A stretch of 64,000 bases of DNA from Sandaracinaceae bacterium (GCA_020633195.1 JACKEC010000016.1:248001-312000); one strand, 5' to 3'; positions 45,479-54,156 are shown, counted from the stretch's first letter. Numbers and translations are program-made. The notes: generated by a model from the sequence alone, not told the origin.

Positions 45479-45611
45479 TCACGGGCGCCGCGGATCACGG
45501 CTGAAACCCTGAAAATTGCGGGATCACGCCCCGACGATCCGTCGCGGAGCCCCCAAAATTCTCCGTAGAAGCCCAAATGGATCCCGGTGCACGGTTTCAG
45601 CGCACGAAAAC

Positions 45612-45639
45612 TTGACCCCTCGGATCTCGCTGGTGCACT
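45612..45639 (+). promoter_or_regulatory. Possible promoter of the 78-residue protein gene
   Basis: TTGACC (45612-45617) and TGCACT (45634-45639) are spaced by 16 bases, ending 24 bases before the start codon. The -10 match is weak. An inverted repeat CTGAAACC (45501-45508) / GGTTTCAG (45593-45600) lies upstream. Confidence 0.3.
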
Positions 45640-45662
45640 CCCTTGGTTCAGGGAGGCGCAAC

Positions 45663-45899
45663 ATGTCGCAGGACGCAATGGTCGAGCGGGTCAAGGAGCT
45701 GGTACGGCAGGTCACGGAGGCGCGGTTCGAAGGCGCCATGTACGCGAAGCTGGCACGAGCCCACGGCTACGCCGACGGCTACATGCGGGCGCTCCTCGAC
45801 GCCGGTCTCGTCGATCGGGACACGCTGCTCCGCGCCGTCTCCGACGCGCGCCGTGAGGTCGTCGACGGCGGGCCGACCGAGCCCCGCGTCGCCGCCTGA
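45663..45899 (+). CDS. Small cytosolic helical protein
   Basis: A 78-residue protein; ATG 45663 with GGGAGG nine bases upstream. MSQDAMVERVKELVRQVTEA and RFEGAMYAKLARAHGYADGY suggest two to three helices of a DNA- or protein-binding type, but no named family is evident. It lies in a small A/T-richer pocket and is followed by a 463-base non-coding stretch. Codon usage is typical of the genome; I regard it as real but of unknown function. Confidence 0.65.
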   Translation: MSQDAMVERVKELVRQVTEARFEGAMYAKLARAHGYADGYMRALLDAGLVDRDTLLRAVSDARREVVDGGPTEPRVAA

Positions 45900-46057
45900 T
45901 CCGTCGTCCGAGGTGACGCGAGCCGGCCGCCCCCGCGGGGGACGGCCGGTTCTCGATCAGGCTCAGCGCCGACCGCGCGGCCCCCCGTGGCCGCCCTCGC
46001 GGTCTTCGGCGCCGCCGCCCGCTCGGCCGAGAGCACCGCGGCCAGCTTGGGAGAGTC

Positions 46058-46264
46058 GGAGTAGAGGAAGAGCGTCCGCTTCGCGGCCGCGAAGAACGAA
46101 AACGCGCGCGCAGCGCGCACGCTCCCCTACTCGTTCTCTCCTCTACTCCCAGATCCGACGTTCTCCTCCGCCGGCCGGGGGGAGTAGACGCGAAGAAAGA
46201 AAAGGCGCGCGCAGCGCGCACGCTCCCCGACTCCTTTCTCTCCTCTACTCCCAGCCCAGATCCG
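46058..46264. repeat. Tandem pair of stem-loop elements (period about 101 bases)
   Basis: Copy 1: GGAGTAGAGG at 46058-46067 and CCTCTACTCC at 46140-46149 (perfect inverted repeat). Copy 2: GGAGTAGA at 46181-46188 and TCTACTCC at 46244-46251. Inside each is an identical 24-base GC block (46104-46127 and 46205-46228), preceded by GAAnGAAAA. Could be an intergenic repeat family or a non-coding RNA. Confidence 0.65.
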
Positions 46265-46292
46265 TTCTTCTCCCCACCGGGCGCTCCGCGGC

Positions 46293-46332
46293 AGGAAAAG
46301 AAGAGGCCGAGCCCGTGTGCGGGCCCGGCCTC
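46293..46332 (-). terminator. Intrinsic terminator of the fused-lipoprotein gene
   Basis: On the minus strand GAGGCCGGGCCCG and CGGGCTCGGCCTC pair around CACA (46332-46303), followed by TTCTTTTCC. Strong stem with a T-rich tail 31 bases after the stop. Confidence 0.8.
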
Positions 46333-46362
46333 CAGAGCTCGAGCGTGCGCTCGGGGAGTCGC

Positions 46363-49300
46363 TCAGGGATCGAGCGTGGTGACCCGGACGCCGCTGTTCA
46401 TCGTGCGGCCCATACGCTGGCGCCAGAACGAGACGGCGTAGCTGGTGGTGCCGAGCAGCTGCTGCTCGAGCCAGTAGCCGCTCGAGCCCTCGGTGTCGAA
46501 GCGCGCGATGGCCCACGGGCCGCCGCCCGCGCCGCGCGTCGCGACGACGGAGGTGCCGCTCGTCGCGTCCTGGTAGACGACCCGCACGCCGCCGCCCGCG
46601 TCGACCACGATCGAGGCGTCGTCGCCGATGATGTGGCGGCCGTCGGTGAAGCGCATGGTCCCGTCCGAGGTGCTGCCGTCGTCCACGATCTCGCGGCTGA
46701 CGACGGTCCCGCTGGACTGGACCTGGGCGTAGCGCAGGGTCTCCTCCGCGCCGTCGATGTAGGCGACGTGCCAGAGGCCCGTCGAGTCGACCGCGAGGCT
46801 GGCGCCCTGGCCGCTGTCACCGACGTTCGGGTCGGCGAGCTGGTAGCCGTCGATGTGGAACGCCGCGCCCCACGCCGCGCCGTCGTAGGCCGAGCCGAAG
46901 ATGTTGCCGGTGGTGCGGTCGTACCAGACGAGCGCGAGGCCGGTCGGGGTCACCGCGAGCGAGGTGTAGAGGCCGTACGCCGGGGGCAGATCCTCGACGT
47001 AGCCCGCCCCGAGGGAGGCCTGGCAGCTGCCCATGGAGCAGGTGGTGCCGCTGCCGCAGGTGTCCGTGCAGTCGCTGCTCGGCGTCACGCACAGGCCGCT
47101 CTCGAGGCAGGTGGTGAGGCCGCCGCAGAGGAACGGGCGGCAGGGCATCGGCGCGGAGGCGACCTCGGTGATCGTCCAGTCGGTCGGGGCCGACGGGTTC
47201 ATCGTGTTGGCCATGGCGACCATCACCGAGCCGCGGATCGCGCCCGGCGTCGACGGGTCCTCGGCCATCCGCAGGTAGGACACGACGGGCGTGCCGTCGG
47301 CCATCACGACCAGCGAGGAGTAGCGGCCGGAGTCGCCCTCGTCGTCGATCGTGTGGCTCGACCACGAGCCGGGCCCGCCCGCCGCGAAGCGGAGCGCGCC
47401 CGCGCCGACGTCGTAGTACGTGATGAGGAACGTGCCGCTCTGGTTCGCGAGCGAGGTCCAGCGGCCCACGTCGGGGCCGGGCGCGCTGACGCCGCCGCGC
47501 CAGCCGTTGGGATCGTTGGTGATGGGCGTGGTCGGCGCGCCGTCCACGATCTCCCAGTCCACCGCCGTGCCGTTCCACTGGCCGAACACGAGGTCGCCGA
47601 AGTCGAGGCCCGACGGGTTGCCCGGGTTGTAGCCCGACACGAAGACCTGGCCGGCGTCGTCGACGACCATGTCGAGGTCCGTGGCGAGGATGCCCGGGGT
47701 GATGGCCGGCTTGGCCATGCAGGCCGAGCAGGTCACGTCGCAGCTGACGGCGTCCTGCACGAGGTTGTCGATCGGGCACGTGTACCCGGGCTCGCAGAGG
47801 GCGTCGACGTCGTACATCGAGCACATGTCGGTCGCCTCGCAGCAGATCGAGCCCGCCGTCATCGCCGGCGGCGTGGCCGGCATGCAGCGGCCGCCGCAGG
47901 GCAGGCCCGCCGGGGGCGAGCCGCACTCGCAGCCGGAGACGACGATCGCGAGGACGCCGAGGCCGATCACGGCGAGGAGCGCCTTGGCGCGGCTCCGGCC
48001 GCCACGACGGCGGCGAAGGAAGACCGCGCCGAGCGCGCCGAGGAGCGCGAGCAGGCCGAACGGGCTCGAGGAGTCCGAGTCGCCCTGGACGCGGCAGCCG
48101 CAGCCGCCGCCGGCCGCCGTGTTCGGCAGGCCGCGGATGAGCGCCGCCTGCGAGCTGCCGACGTTGCCCGCCTCGTCGCGGACCTCGACCCGCACGCCGG
48201 AGGCGTCGGTCGCCAGCGGGTAGCTGGACCGGTGGCCCCACGGCGTCCACGAGCCGTCCACGAAGTAGCGGTACTCGAGCTGGTCCGCCGGGGTGATGAG
48301 GTCGGTCGCGGTGACCTCCACGCCCTCGACGGTGCGGCCCACGTTGAGGCGAGGCGCGATGATGTCGACGATCAGCTCCGCGGTCGCGGGCGACAGGTCG
48401 ACGGTCGCCGGCTCACCCACGACGCGGCTGCGGGCCTCGATCTCGTGACGCGCCTGCAGGAGCAGGATGTCGTCGTCGACGAGGATCCGCTCGTCGGTGG
48501 TCCAGGCGGACCAGGACGTGCCGTCGATGCGGTAGCTGTACTCGTACTCGACGCCCTGGATGCCGCTGCCCGCGAAGGTCAGCCACACCTGGTTGCCGCG
48601 GCCCTCGGCCCAGTGGGCCGGGTCCATCGACTCGCGGTCGAGGCGCAGGTCGGTGACGTCGAGCGAGGTCTCGACGGGCTGCACCAGCGGCATCGCCGCG
48701 GCCAGGCGGAGGTTGGCGAAGATGCCGAGGAAGTTCTCGCCGCCGTCCGCGACGCTGGTGAGGCCGCCGTCCGGCACGTCGAGCTCGAAGCCCATGATCT
48801 CGGGCAGCGCGAACGGGCTGATGGCGCCCCCGAGCATGCTCGCGAAGCTCCCGATGATGGTCGAGATGGTGTTCGCGAGGATGTCCGGGTTCTCCGCGAG
48901 GAGCTCCGAGTTGGTCACGACCGGGTTGTTCGAGTTGACGTAGACGATCGAGGGCACGATCTCGCCCGCCTCGACGGTCAGGTTGATCCCGATGTCGAGG
49001 TCGGTCTGGAACGTCATGAAGCGGATGTATCGCTCCGTGCTCCACACGTAGAAGTCCATCTGCGCCTGGGGCAAGGCGATTTGCAGGATCGGATCGGCGT
49101 CGCCGCCCGAGCCGAGCGTGAAGTCCGGCGGCTGCTGCGGGCGGATCGCGATCGTCACGGCGGCCGCGTCGAGCGGGTAGGTCAGCTCCGGCACGCTCAT
49201 GATCGCCGCCGAGAGGAGGCCGGTGCTGAGCTGCTGCGAGAGCCGCGTGCCGGCGCCGATGCACAGCGCGCCCGAGTCGAAGAGGCCGTAGCCGGCGTAG

Positions 49301-50478
49301 TCCATGAAGGACTCCGCGATCCCGATCCCGACGTGCGTCTCGGTGGACGTGCCGGGGATGACGTTGCCGCGGAACGAGTCCACGCGCGGGATGGTGGGCA
49401 GCGGGGGCGGCTCCACCACCGGGACGCAGGAGTTGTGCGCGGGGGTGACGCTGAAGTCGCTGTTGGTGCCGCGGAAGCCGCCGTACATGAAGACGCTCAT
49501 GCCTTCGTTCACGGCTTCGCCGTCGCCGCCCGCCGCGAGGAGGAACTGCGCGTAGGCGTGGGTGCCGGGCGAGAAGCCGCCGATGAGCTGGCCGCCGAGG
49601 TCACCCTGGCCGTCCATCCCGAGGAGCGTGCTGGCGCAGACGCCGTCCGAGTAGCGGCAGACCGCCGACGGGTCGTCCGCCGCGCCGTCGGCGGTGGTGC
49701 CGTCCGGGCAGCCGAACTCGCCCTGGGTGGTGCAGAGGGCGTCGCCGAGCGCGCTGTCGGCGAGGCCGCCGATCTGGTTCTTGACCTGGTCGATGACGAA
49801 GCCCTTGAGCAGGCCGAGGTTCAGCAGGCCGCAGGACCCGAGGAAGCCGCCCGAGATGTCGATGTCGTCGTTCTCGATCGGCTCGCCGTCGTCGAGCTCG
49901 AGGCTCTCGATGACGATCTCGGTGTAGCCGCCGCGCGCGGGCCGAGCCGCGTCGACGGCCTGGACCCGGATGTCGACGTTCATCCCGACGTACGGGCGGC
50001 TGCCCTCGCGGGTGTTGATGTCGATGTCGCACGTGCCCGGCCAGGCGGCGCGCATGCCCGCGGCGTTGCGGCTGTCGAGGATCAGCCGGAGGTGGGCGCG
50101 GAGCAGGTTCGGATCGGTCGGGACGATGTCGACCGAGTCGATCTCGATGTGCGCCACGCAGCCGCCGCCGCGGCAGATCGTGATGCTGATCCCGAAGCTG
50201 ACGTTCTGCTCGTCGATGGTGAAGTCGAGGCCATCGGGGAGGAACGTCGCGACGATCCCGTCGATGTTGTCCTCGATGAAGGTGATGCCGCTCTGGGTGA
50301 GCCGGACCTGCGCGGAGTTGTCGATCCGCTGATCGAGCGGGAAGCCGTCGGGGATCGGCGCGATCCCACACCCGGCGCAGCCCGAGCACCCGCCCCCGCC
50401 GCTGCACGCGAACAGGGTGAGGGTAAGCATGGTGATCAGCCCCAGCCGATACACCGTGAAGTGATCCAAGCGATACAT
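46363..50478 (-). CDS. Giant lipoprotein with an internal MYXO-CTERM segment followed by a second lipobox
   Basis: A 1371-residue protein. ATG 50478 has GGAGG five bases upstream; MYRLDHFTVYRLGLITMLTL with lipobox LFAC (Cys25), then a Cys/Gly-rich start. Residues of about 30-780 have beta-rich domains I cannot name. At Cys793/Cys795 a GGGCGCRVQGD motif leads into a hydrophobic helix and RRRRGGRSR, a MYXO-CTERM signal by pattern. Without any stop it runs on into ALLAVIGLGVLAIVVSGCEC, a lipobox-type signal (Cys850), then a Cys-rich stretch and a beta-propeller-like region to 1371. Two lipoprotein genes appear fused. No good internal start codon is present (only a GTG inside the second signal, without a ribosome site). 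Terminator at 46303. Confidence 0.8.
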   Translation of the reverse strand: MYRLDHFTVYRLGLITMLTLTLFACSGGGGCSGCAGCGIAPIPDGFPLDQRIDNSAQVRLTQSGITFIEDNIDGIVATFLPDGLDFTIDEQNVSFGISITICRGGGCVAHIEIDSVDIVPTDPNLLRAHLRLILDSRNAAGMRAAWPGTCDIDINTREGSRPYVGMNVDIRVQAVDAARPARGGYTEIVIESLELDDGEPIENDDIDISGGFLGSCGLLNLGLLKGFVIDQVKNQIGGLADSALGDALCTTQGEFGCPDGTTADGAADDPSAVCRYSDGVCASTLLGMDGQGDLGGQLIGGFSPGTHAYAQFLLAAGGDGEAVNEGMSVFMYGGFRGTNSDFSVTPAHNSCVPVVEPPPLPTIPRVDSFRGNVIPGTSTETHVGIGIAESFMDYAGYGLFDSGALCIGAGTRLSQQLSTGLLSAAIMSVPELTYPLDAAAVTIAIRPQQPPDFTLGSGGDADPILQIALPQAQMDFYVWSTERYIRFMTFQTDLDIGINLTVEAGEIVPSIVYVNSNNPVVTNSELLAENPDILANTISTIIGSFASMLGGAISPFALPEIMGFELDVPDGGLTSVADGGENFLGIFANLRLAAAMPLVQPVETSLDVTDLRLDRESMDPAHWAEGRGNQVWLTFAGSGIQGVEYEYSYRIDGTSWSAWTTDERILVDDDILLLQARHEIEARSRVVGEPATVDLSPATAELIVDIIAPRLNVGRTVEGVEVTATDLITPADQLEYRYFVDGSWTPWGHRSSYPLATDASGVRVEVRDEAGNVGSSQAALIRGLPNTAAGGGCGCRVQGDSDSSSPFGLLALLGALGAVFLRRRRGGRSRAKALLAVIGLGVLAIVVSGCECGSPPAGLPCGGRCMPATPPAMTAGSICCEATDMCSMYDVDALCEPGYTCPIDNLVQDAVSCDVTCSACMAKPAITPGILATDLDMVVDDAGQVFVSGYNPGNPSGLDFGDLVFGQWNGTAVDWEIVDGAPTTPITNDPNGWRGGVSAPGPDVGRWTSLANQSGTFLITYYDVGAGALRFAAGGPGSWSSHTIDDEGDSGRYSSLVVMADGTPVVSYLRMAEDPSTPGAIRGSVMVAMANTMNPSAPTDWTITEVASAPMPCRPFLCGGLTTCLESGLCVTPSSDCTDTCGSGTTCSMGSCQASLGAGYVEDLPPAYGLYTSLAVTPTGLALVWYDRTTGNIFGSAYDGAAWGAAFHIDGYQLADPNVGDSGQGASLAVDSTGLWHVAYIDGAEETLRYAQVQSSGTVVSREIVDDGSTSDGTMRFTDGRHIIGDDASIVVDAGGGVRVVYQDATSGTSVVATRGAGGGPWAIARFDTEGSSGYWLEQQLLGTTSYAVSFWRQRMGRTMNSGVRVTTLDP

Positions 50479-50585
50479 CCCATCCTCCGTGCGCACGTCT
50501 GCCCCACGTGCGCAGTGGGAGCCTACCCTTCGTTACACTTCGCTTTCAACGAGGGTGGCAGCTGTCAGCCACCTGTCAGCCCCGC

Positions 50586-51656
50586 TCACAGCGGCAGGCC
50601 GCCGCCGACCGTGAGCTCGAGCCAGGGGCCCCAGGTCGTGGCCGCCCGGGCGACGCCGAGGAAGAGGTCGGATCCGACGGCGTCGAAGCCCGCGGCGAAG
50701 CTCGCGTCGAGCGCGAGCTGCGGGTCCACGACCCAGCGGGCGCGCAGCCGCGCCGCGCCTCCGAGCGAGGCGAACCAGCTCGAGGTGGCCTCGGCGGTGG
50801 GCTGAGAGGGCTGGCCGGCCGCGTACGCGGCGCCCCCCGAGACGGCGAGCTCGAGCGCCACGGAGAAGGGACCGTCCCGGTGCTCCACGGGCCGCACGCC
50901 GACATCCAGCAGGAATTCGCCAGCCGCGAGGTGCCCCGAGGCGGCCGCCGCGTCGGTCCCGAGGGCGGTGATTCCGAGGCCGAACCAGGCGTGGTGCAGC
51001 GCCAGCCGTAGGCCGCCGAGCCCGGTGGGGGTCAGGAGATAGAGGCGGCCGGTGGCGGCTACGACGAGGCGGGTCTCCCAGTTCTCGGGGTCGGCCGGGG
51101 GCATGAGCTCGGGCGCGGATTCGGGTGCGGGCGCAGGCTCGGATGCGGGTGCGGATTCGGGTACGGATTCGGGCTCGGGCGCGGACGCGGGCTCGGGTTC
51201 GGGTTCGGGTTCGGGCACGGGCACGGGCACGGGCACGGGCACGGGCACGGGCACGGGGCTGTCCTCGGCCGCTGGCGCGGCCGAGGACAGCAGCGGGCTC
51301 CGCAGCAGATCCACGATGACCAACGCCAGCGCCCACACGCGCGCCGGGCCGGGGCCATCGCCGAGCGCCACGCGCCGCGTGACCGCGAGGCGACGGCTCA
51401 TGATCACCACCTCGACCTCGGTCTCGGGGCAGCCCTCGCGGATCGTGACCGTGACGTCCACGTCGTCTGCTGGCGCGACCACGTCGGGCGCGCCGCGCGT
51501 GGACAGCTCGAGGGCGACCCGCTCTCGGAGCGCGGCCGCGTCGACGCCCCCCTCGGCGCAGGCCGCTGGCTCGACGCCGACGGCGATCGTCTCCGCCGAA
51601 GCTGTGCTCGGGGTCAGGGCCAGCGCGAGCGCCAGCGATCCGAAGAGGCGCCTCAT
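50586..51656 (-). CDS. Exported protein with VP/EP-repeat linker and beta-barrel-like C-terminus (sigma/FecR operon)
   Basis: A 356-residue protein. ATG 51656 overlaps the TGA of the FecR gene. Cleavable signal (LFGSLALALALTPSTASA). Residues of about 20-125 form a small domain with two Cys. At about 134-190 a Val-Pro then Glu-Pro repeat, encoded by a GGGCAC hexamer tract, forms an extended rod. The C-terminal 160 residues (SLGGAARLRARWVVDPQLAL) have the strand pattern of an outer-membrane beta-barrel or beta-sandwich. It is the third gene of an overlapping three-gene unit, so probably the envelope component whose expression the sigma factor serves. Confidence 0.7.
   Translation of the reverse strand: MRRLFGSLALALALTPSTASAETIAVGVEPAACAEGGVDAAALRERVALELSTRGAPDVVAPADDVDVTVTIREGCPETEVEVVIMSRRLAVTRRVALGDGPGPARVWALALVIVDLLRSPLLSSAAPAAEDSPVPVPVPVPVPVPVPEPEPEPEPASAPEPESVPESAPASEPAPAPESAPELMPPADPENWETRLVVAATGRLYLLTPTGLGGLRLALHHAWFGLGITALGTDAAAASGHLAAGEFLLDVGVRPVEHRDGPFSVALELAVSGGAAYAAGQPSQPTAEATSSWFASLGGAARLRARWVVDPQLALDASFAAGFDAVGSDLFLGVARAATTWGPWLELTVGGGLPL
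51217..51255. repeat. GGGCAC tract inside the coding sequence (Val-Pro repeat)
   Basis: More than six near-perfect copies of GGGCAC (minus strand GTGCCC) in frame, encoding alternating Val-Pro. The same hexamer expands between genes at 15.9 and 38.5 kb. Length change by whole units would keep the frame. Confidence 0.8.
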
Positions 51657-52693
51657 CGCTGGAGGAGCGCCTCGATGGCGGCTCCATGCGCCCCGCGCCC
51701 GTAGCGCGCGGTGTGCTGGCGAGCCGTCGCTTCGGCCCGGGCTCGATCCCCCGAGGCCAGCTCGACGCGGACGAGGCGCAGGTAGCAGAGCTCGCGCAGC
51801 GCCGGCGGCGGGCTCAGGCCGAGCGCTCGCCGGTAGGCGCGAGCCGCGCGCTCGGGGTGGCCGCGGTCCTCCTCGATCTGACCCCACGAGAGCGCGGCCG
51901 ACGGCGCCTCCGGGGCGTCGGCGTGGGTCTCCACGATGGCTCGCAGCGCCCGCACCGCGTCGTCGAGCTGCCCCGCGCGGCGGTGGGCGTCGGCCCGTCC
52001 GAGCAGCGTCTCCACCGTCGGCGTGGCCCCCGCACGCGGGGCCTCTTCGGTCGCCTCGCTCGCCTCGACCTCGACGGCGTCGACCGTCGGCTCCGGCTCG
52101 CCGATCGCCAGGCGCTCTCCCGCCACGAGGCGGCGCGCGCCCTCGGCGGTGACGACGGAGACGACCCCGCGGTGAACGGCTACCGAGGCCTGGTCGCCGT
52201 CGCGGCGCACCGTGAACGCCGTCCCGAGCACCTCGATCTGGAGTGGACCCGCGAGGACGCGCCAGCGGCGAGGACCGCCGGGCCGGATGTCGAACCGCAC
52301 CACCCCGCGGCCGAGCGCGAACGCCGCGACCCCGCGCTCGTTGGCCGCGACGGACAGCTCCGATCCCGGCCGCACGGTGAGCCGCGAGCCGTCGTCGAGG
52401 TCCACGACCCCGGCGTCGCTCAGGCTCGGCGGGAGCGCGCGCCCTTCGGTCGTCGCGAGCGGCGCGACCACCGCGGGCGCGGCCGCCGTCGCTTGCTGGG
52501 GCGGCGGGGGACCGGGGCGGGTCGAGAGCCAGACCCCCACCGCGATCAGCGGCAGGAGCGCGGCGCCGACCATCGCGGCGCGGCGCGTCGCGCGGCGGCG
52601 ACGGATCCCGCGCTCGACGGCCACGAGCGAGCTCGCGAGCTCGTCGCGCCCGAACGCGTCGTCGAGGTGGTCGGCCAGCGGACGCTCGCTCAT
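51653..52693 (-). CDS. FecR-type anti-sigma factor with C-terminal TPRs
   Basis: A 346-residue membrane protein, ATG 52693 overlapping the sigma gene stop. N-terminal cytosolic part (about 1-38; the sigma-binding region), one transmembrane helix (AAMVGAALLPLIAVGVWLS), then a FecR domain (about 95-205: VVDLDDGSRLTVRPGSEL, VLGTAFTVRRDGDQASVAVH, GVVSVVTAEGARRLVAGERL) in the periplasm and TPR-like repeats (about 235-340) at the end. It should hold the ECF sigma factor until an envelope signal arrives. The TPR extension is unlike the classical FecR, which interacts with a TonB-dependent receptor; no such receptor is in the window. Confidence 0.85.
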   Translation of the reverse strand: MSERPLADHLDDAFGRDELASSLVAVERGIRRRRATRRAAMVGAALLPLIAVGVWLSTRPGPPPPQQATAAAPAVVAPLATTEGRALPPSLSDAGVVDLDDGSRLTVRPGSELSVAANERGVAAFALGRGVVRFDIRPGGPRRWRVLAGPLQIEVLGTAFTVRRDGDQASVAVHRGVVSVVTAEGARRLVAGERLAIGEPEPTVDAVEVEASEATEEAPRAGATPTVETLLGRADAHRRAGQLDDAVRALRAIVETHADAPEAPSAALSWGQIEEDRGHPERAARAYRRALGLSPPPALRELCYLRLVRVELASGDRARAEATARQHTARYGRGAHGAAIEALLQR

Positions 52694-53310
52694 CGCGCCT
52701 CCTCGACGGCCGCGCGGACCGCCTCCGTCGCCGCGGTCAGCTCGCGCTTCACCGTCGCGAGCGAGAGCCCGACCGCCTCGGCGATGGCGGGCAGGGTCTC
52801 GCCCTCGACGACGCGCAAGGTCCAGATCACCCGCCGGCGGGTCGAGAGCGAGCGCAGCGCCCCGTCGGCGCGGCGCAGCTCGAGGCGGACCTCGGGGCTG
52901 GCCGACGCCGACGCGAGCTCGTCGAGCCCGAGCGCTGGCTCGCGGTCGAGCCCGAGCATCCGCAGGAGCTTCTTGCGGCGAAACCGGCGCTGCACCCGGT
53001 TGACGGCGATGCGGCGGAGCCACGCGCGGACCTTCTCCGGCTCGCGGAGCCTGTGCAGCTGGGTCAGCGCCTCGATGAACGTGTCTTGCAGCACGTCGGC
53101 CGCTTGATCGCGGTCGCGCAGCAGGCGGAGCGCGAGGTTGGCGACCGCGTCGGCGTGGCGGTGATAGAGGGCGGCCCGGGCCCACGCGTCGTCCTCGAGC
53201 GCGCGCCGCACGAGCTCCGCGTCGGACACGCTCTCGGGTCGCGGCTGCAGCGAGACGACCCCCGGCGGGGAGCGGGTCGGCGCCGGAGCGGCTCTCGCGG
53301 GCAAGGACAT
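52690..53310 (-). CDS. ECF RNA polymerase sigma factor
   Basis: A 206-residue ECF sigma factor. Region 2 at about 30-105 (ARAALYHRHADAVANLALRL, DQAADVLQDTFIEALTQLH, VRAWLRRIAVNRVQRRFRR) and region 4 at about 140-200 (STRRRVIWTLRVVEGETLPA, AIAEAVGLSLATVKRELTAA). Starts with a 30-residue Pro-rich tail. First gene of a three-gene unit with ATGA overlaps to the anti-sigma and then the exported protein. Auto-regulation from the 116-base divergent gap at 53311-53426 is likely, though I see no clear ECF promoter there. Confidence 0.92.
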   Translation of the reverse strand: MSLPARAAPAPTRSPPGVVSLQPRPESVSDAELVRRALEDDAWARAALYHRHADAVANLALRLLRDRDQAADVLQDTFIEALTQLHRLREPEKVRAWLRRIAVNRVQRRFRRKKLLRMLGLDREPALGLDELASASASPEVRLELRRADGALRSLSTRRRVIWTLRVVEGETLPAIAEAVGLSLATVKRELTAATEAVRAAVEEAR

Positions 53311-53426
53311 CGTCGGTACGGTCCTCGTGGCGCCCGAACCGGCTCACATTCGACCGAGATTCTTTTCTGCGAGCCGATCGAACGCCTTCGCGGACCGAGG
53401 CGACGAACCCCAAGCCAGGAGATCCC

Positions 53427-54092
53427 ATGTTTGCCTCGCTCGCTCGTTCCGCCTCGGTCGCGCTCGTCGCGGTCGCCCTCCACGGGTGCATCGGCCCCGA
53501 CGATCAGCAGCTCTTGCTCGAAGACGGGTCCGACGAAGCCCCGTGGACCACGTGCACCAACGAGGCGATGGTCCTCGAGGGCCAGAACGGCGACGCCTGC
53601 ACCTTCGACGGTCCCATGGGCGAGTCCTGCAGCCACCGGGAGGACCCCATCGCGGCGGACTTCACCTCGAACACCTGCCTCGACGGGCGGCTGCTGAAGG
53701 GCGCCGCGATCGTGATCGCGAGCTCCTACCCCGAGGGCCGCTGCCTCGAGCCCAACGTGTTCGACTCGTACGGCATGGGCTTCGACGTCCAGACGAGCAC
53801 GGGGGGCTGCCTCGAGGTGGCCCGCTGCATGTGGCCGGATCACGACTCGCTGTGGCAGCTCTGCCCCGCGCCGGTCGCCGAGGGGGTGCGCCCGGACGCC
53901 GCGGGCGTGGCCCCGTGGGCCGACTGCGAGGCCGCGATCCAGGGCGCCGCGGATCGCGATCCGTGCACCGGAGACTTCTTCTGCGCGGCCCAGCGAGAGC
54001 TGGCCCCGAGCACCCACACCGACACCCTCGCCGCTCGCTGCGATCAAGGTGTCTTGCGGTTGTACGACCTCGGCTTCTTCCACACGTACTGA
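53427..54092 (+). CDS. Cys-rich lipoprotein divergent from the sigma operon
   Basis: A 221-residue lipoprotein. ATG 53427 with AGGAG; MFASLARSASVALVAVALHGC gives lipobox Cys21. The mature part has about 14 Cys in pairs (WTTCTNEAMVLEGQNGDAC, GRCLEPNVFDSYGMGF, CLEVARCMWPDHD) and no recognised domain. Divergent from the ECF sigma operon, hence a candidate target. Followed by a bidirectional hairpin. Confidence 0.75.
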   Translation: MFASLARSASVALVAVALHGCIGPDDQQLLLEDGSDEAPWTTCTNEAMVLEGQNGDACTFDGPMGESCSHREDPIAADFTSNTCLDGRLLKGAAIVIASSYPEGRCLEPNVFDSYGMGFDVQTSTGGCLEVARCMWPDHDSLWQLCPAPVAEGVRPDAAGVAPWADCEAAIQGAADRDPCTGDFFCAAQRELAPSTHTDTLAARCDQGVLRLYDLGFFHTY

Positions 54093-54098
54093 CGCGAG

Positions 54099-54132
54099 CG
54101 AGCCCTCCGCCCACGACGTGGGGGAGGGCTCG
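54099..54132. terminator. Bidirectional hairpin between convergent genes
   Basis: CGAGCCCTCC (54099-54108) pairs with GGAGGGCTCG (54123-54132) and inner CCCAC with GTGGG around GAC. It separates two convergent lipoprotein genes. T tracts are weak on both sides. Confidence 0.65.
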
Positions 54133-54156
54133 TTCACGCTCGGAGCGCGGTCGCGA

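Larger units (their letters stand above)
45900..46362. other. 463-base intergenic region with duplicated palindromic element
   Basis: No credible gene. The first 150 bases are unremarkable. From 46058 to about 46264 there are two copies of an approximately 100-base unit, each bounded by inverted repeats GGAGTAGA / TCTACTCC. The last part holds the terminator of the downstream minus-strand gene (46303-46332). Confidence 0.6.

Noticed and set aside
47945..47965. Separate start codon for the second half of the fused lipoprotein
   Set aside because: The only in-frame candidate is a GTG inside the hydrophobic signal, without a ribosome site or positive n-region.
45643..50805. Plus-strand open frame of about 1720 codons opposite the fused lipoprotein gene
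   Set aside because: Shadow frame with biased Arg/Ala/Asp composition; the minus strand has clear signals, Cys motifs and a terminator.
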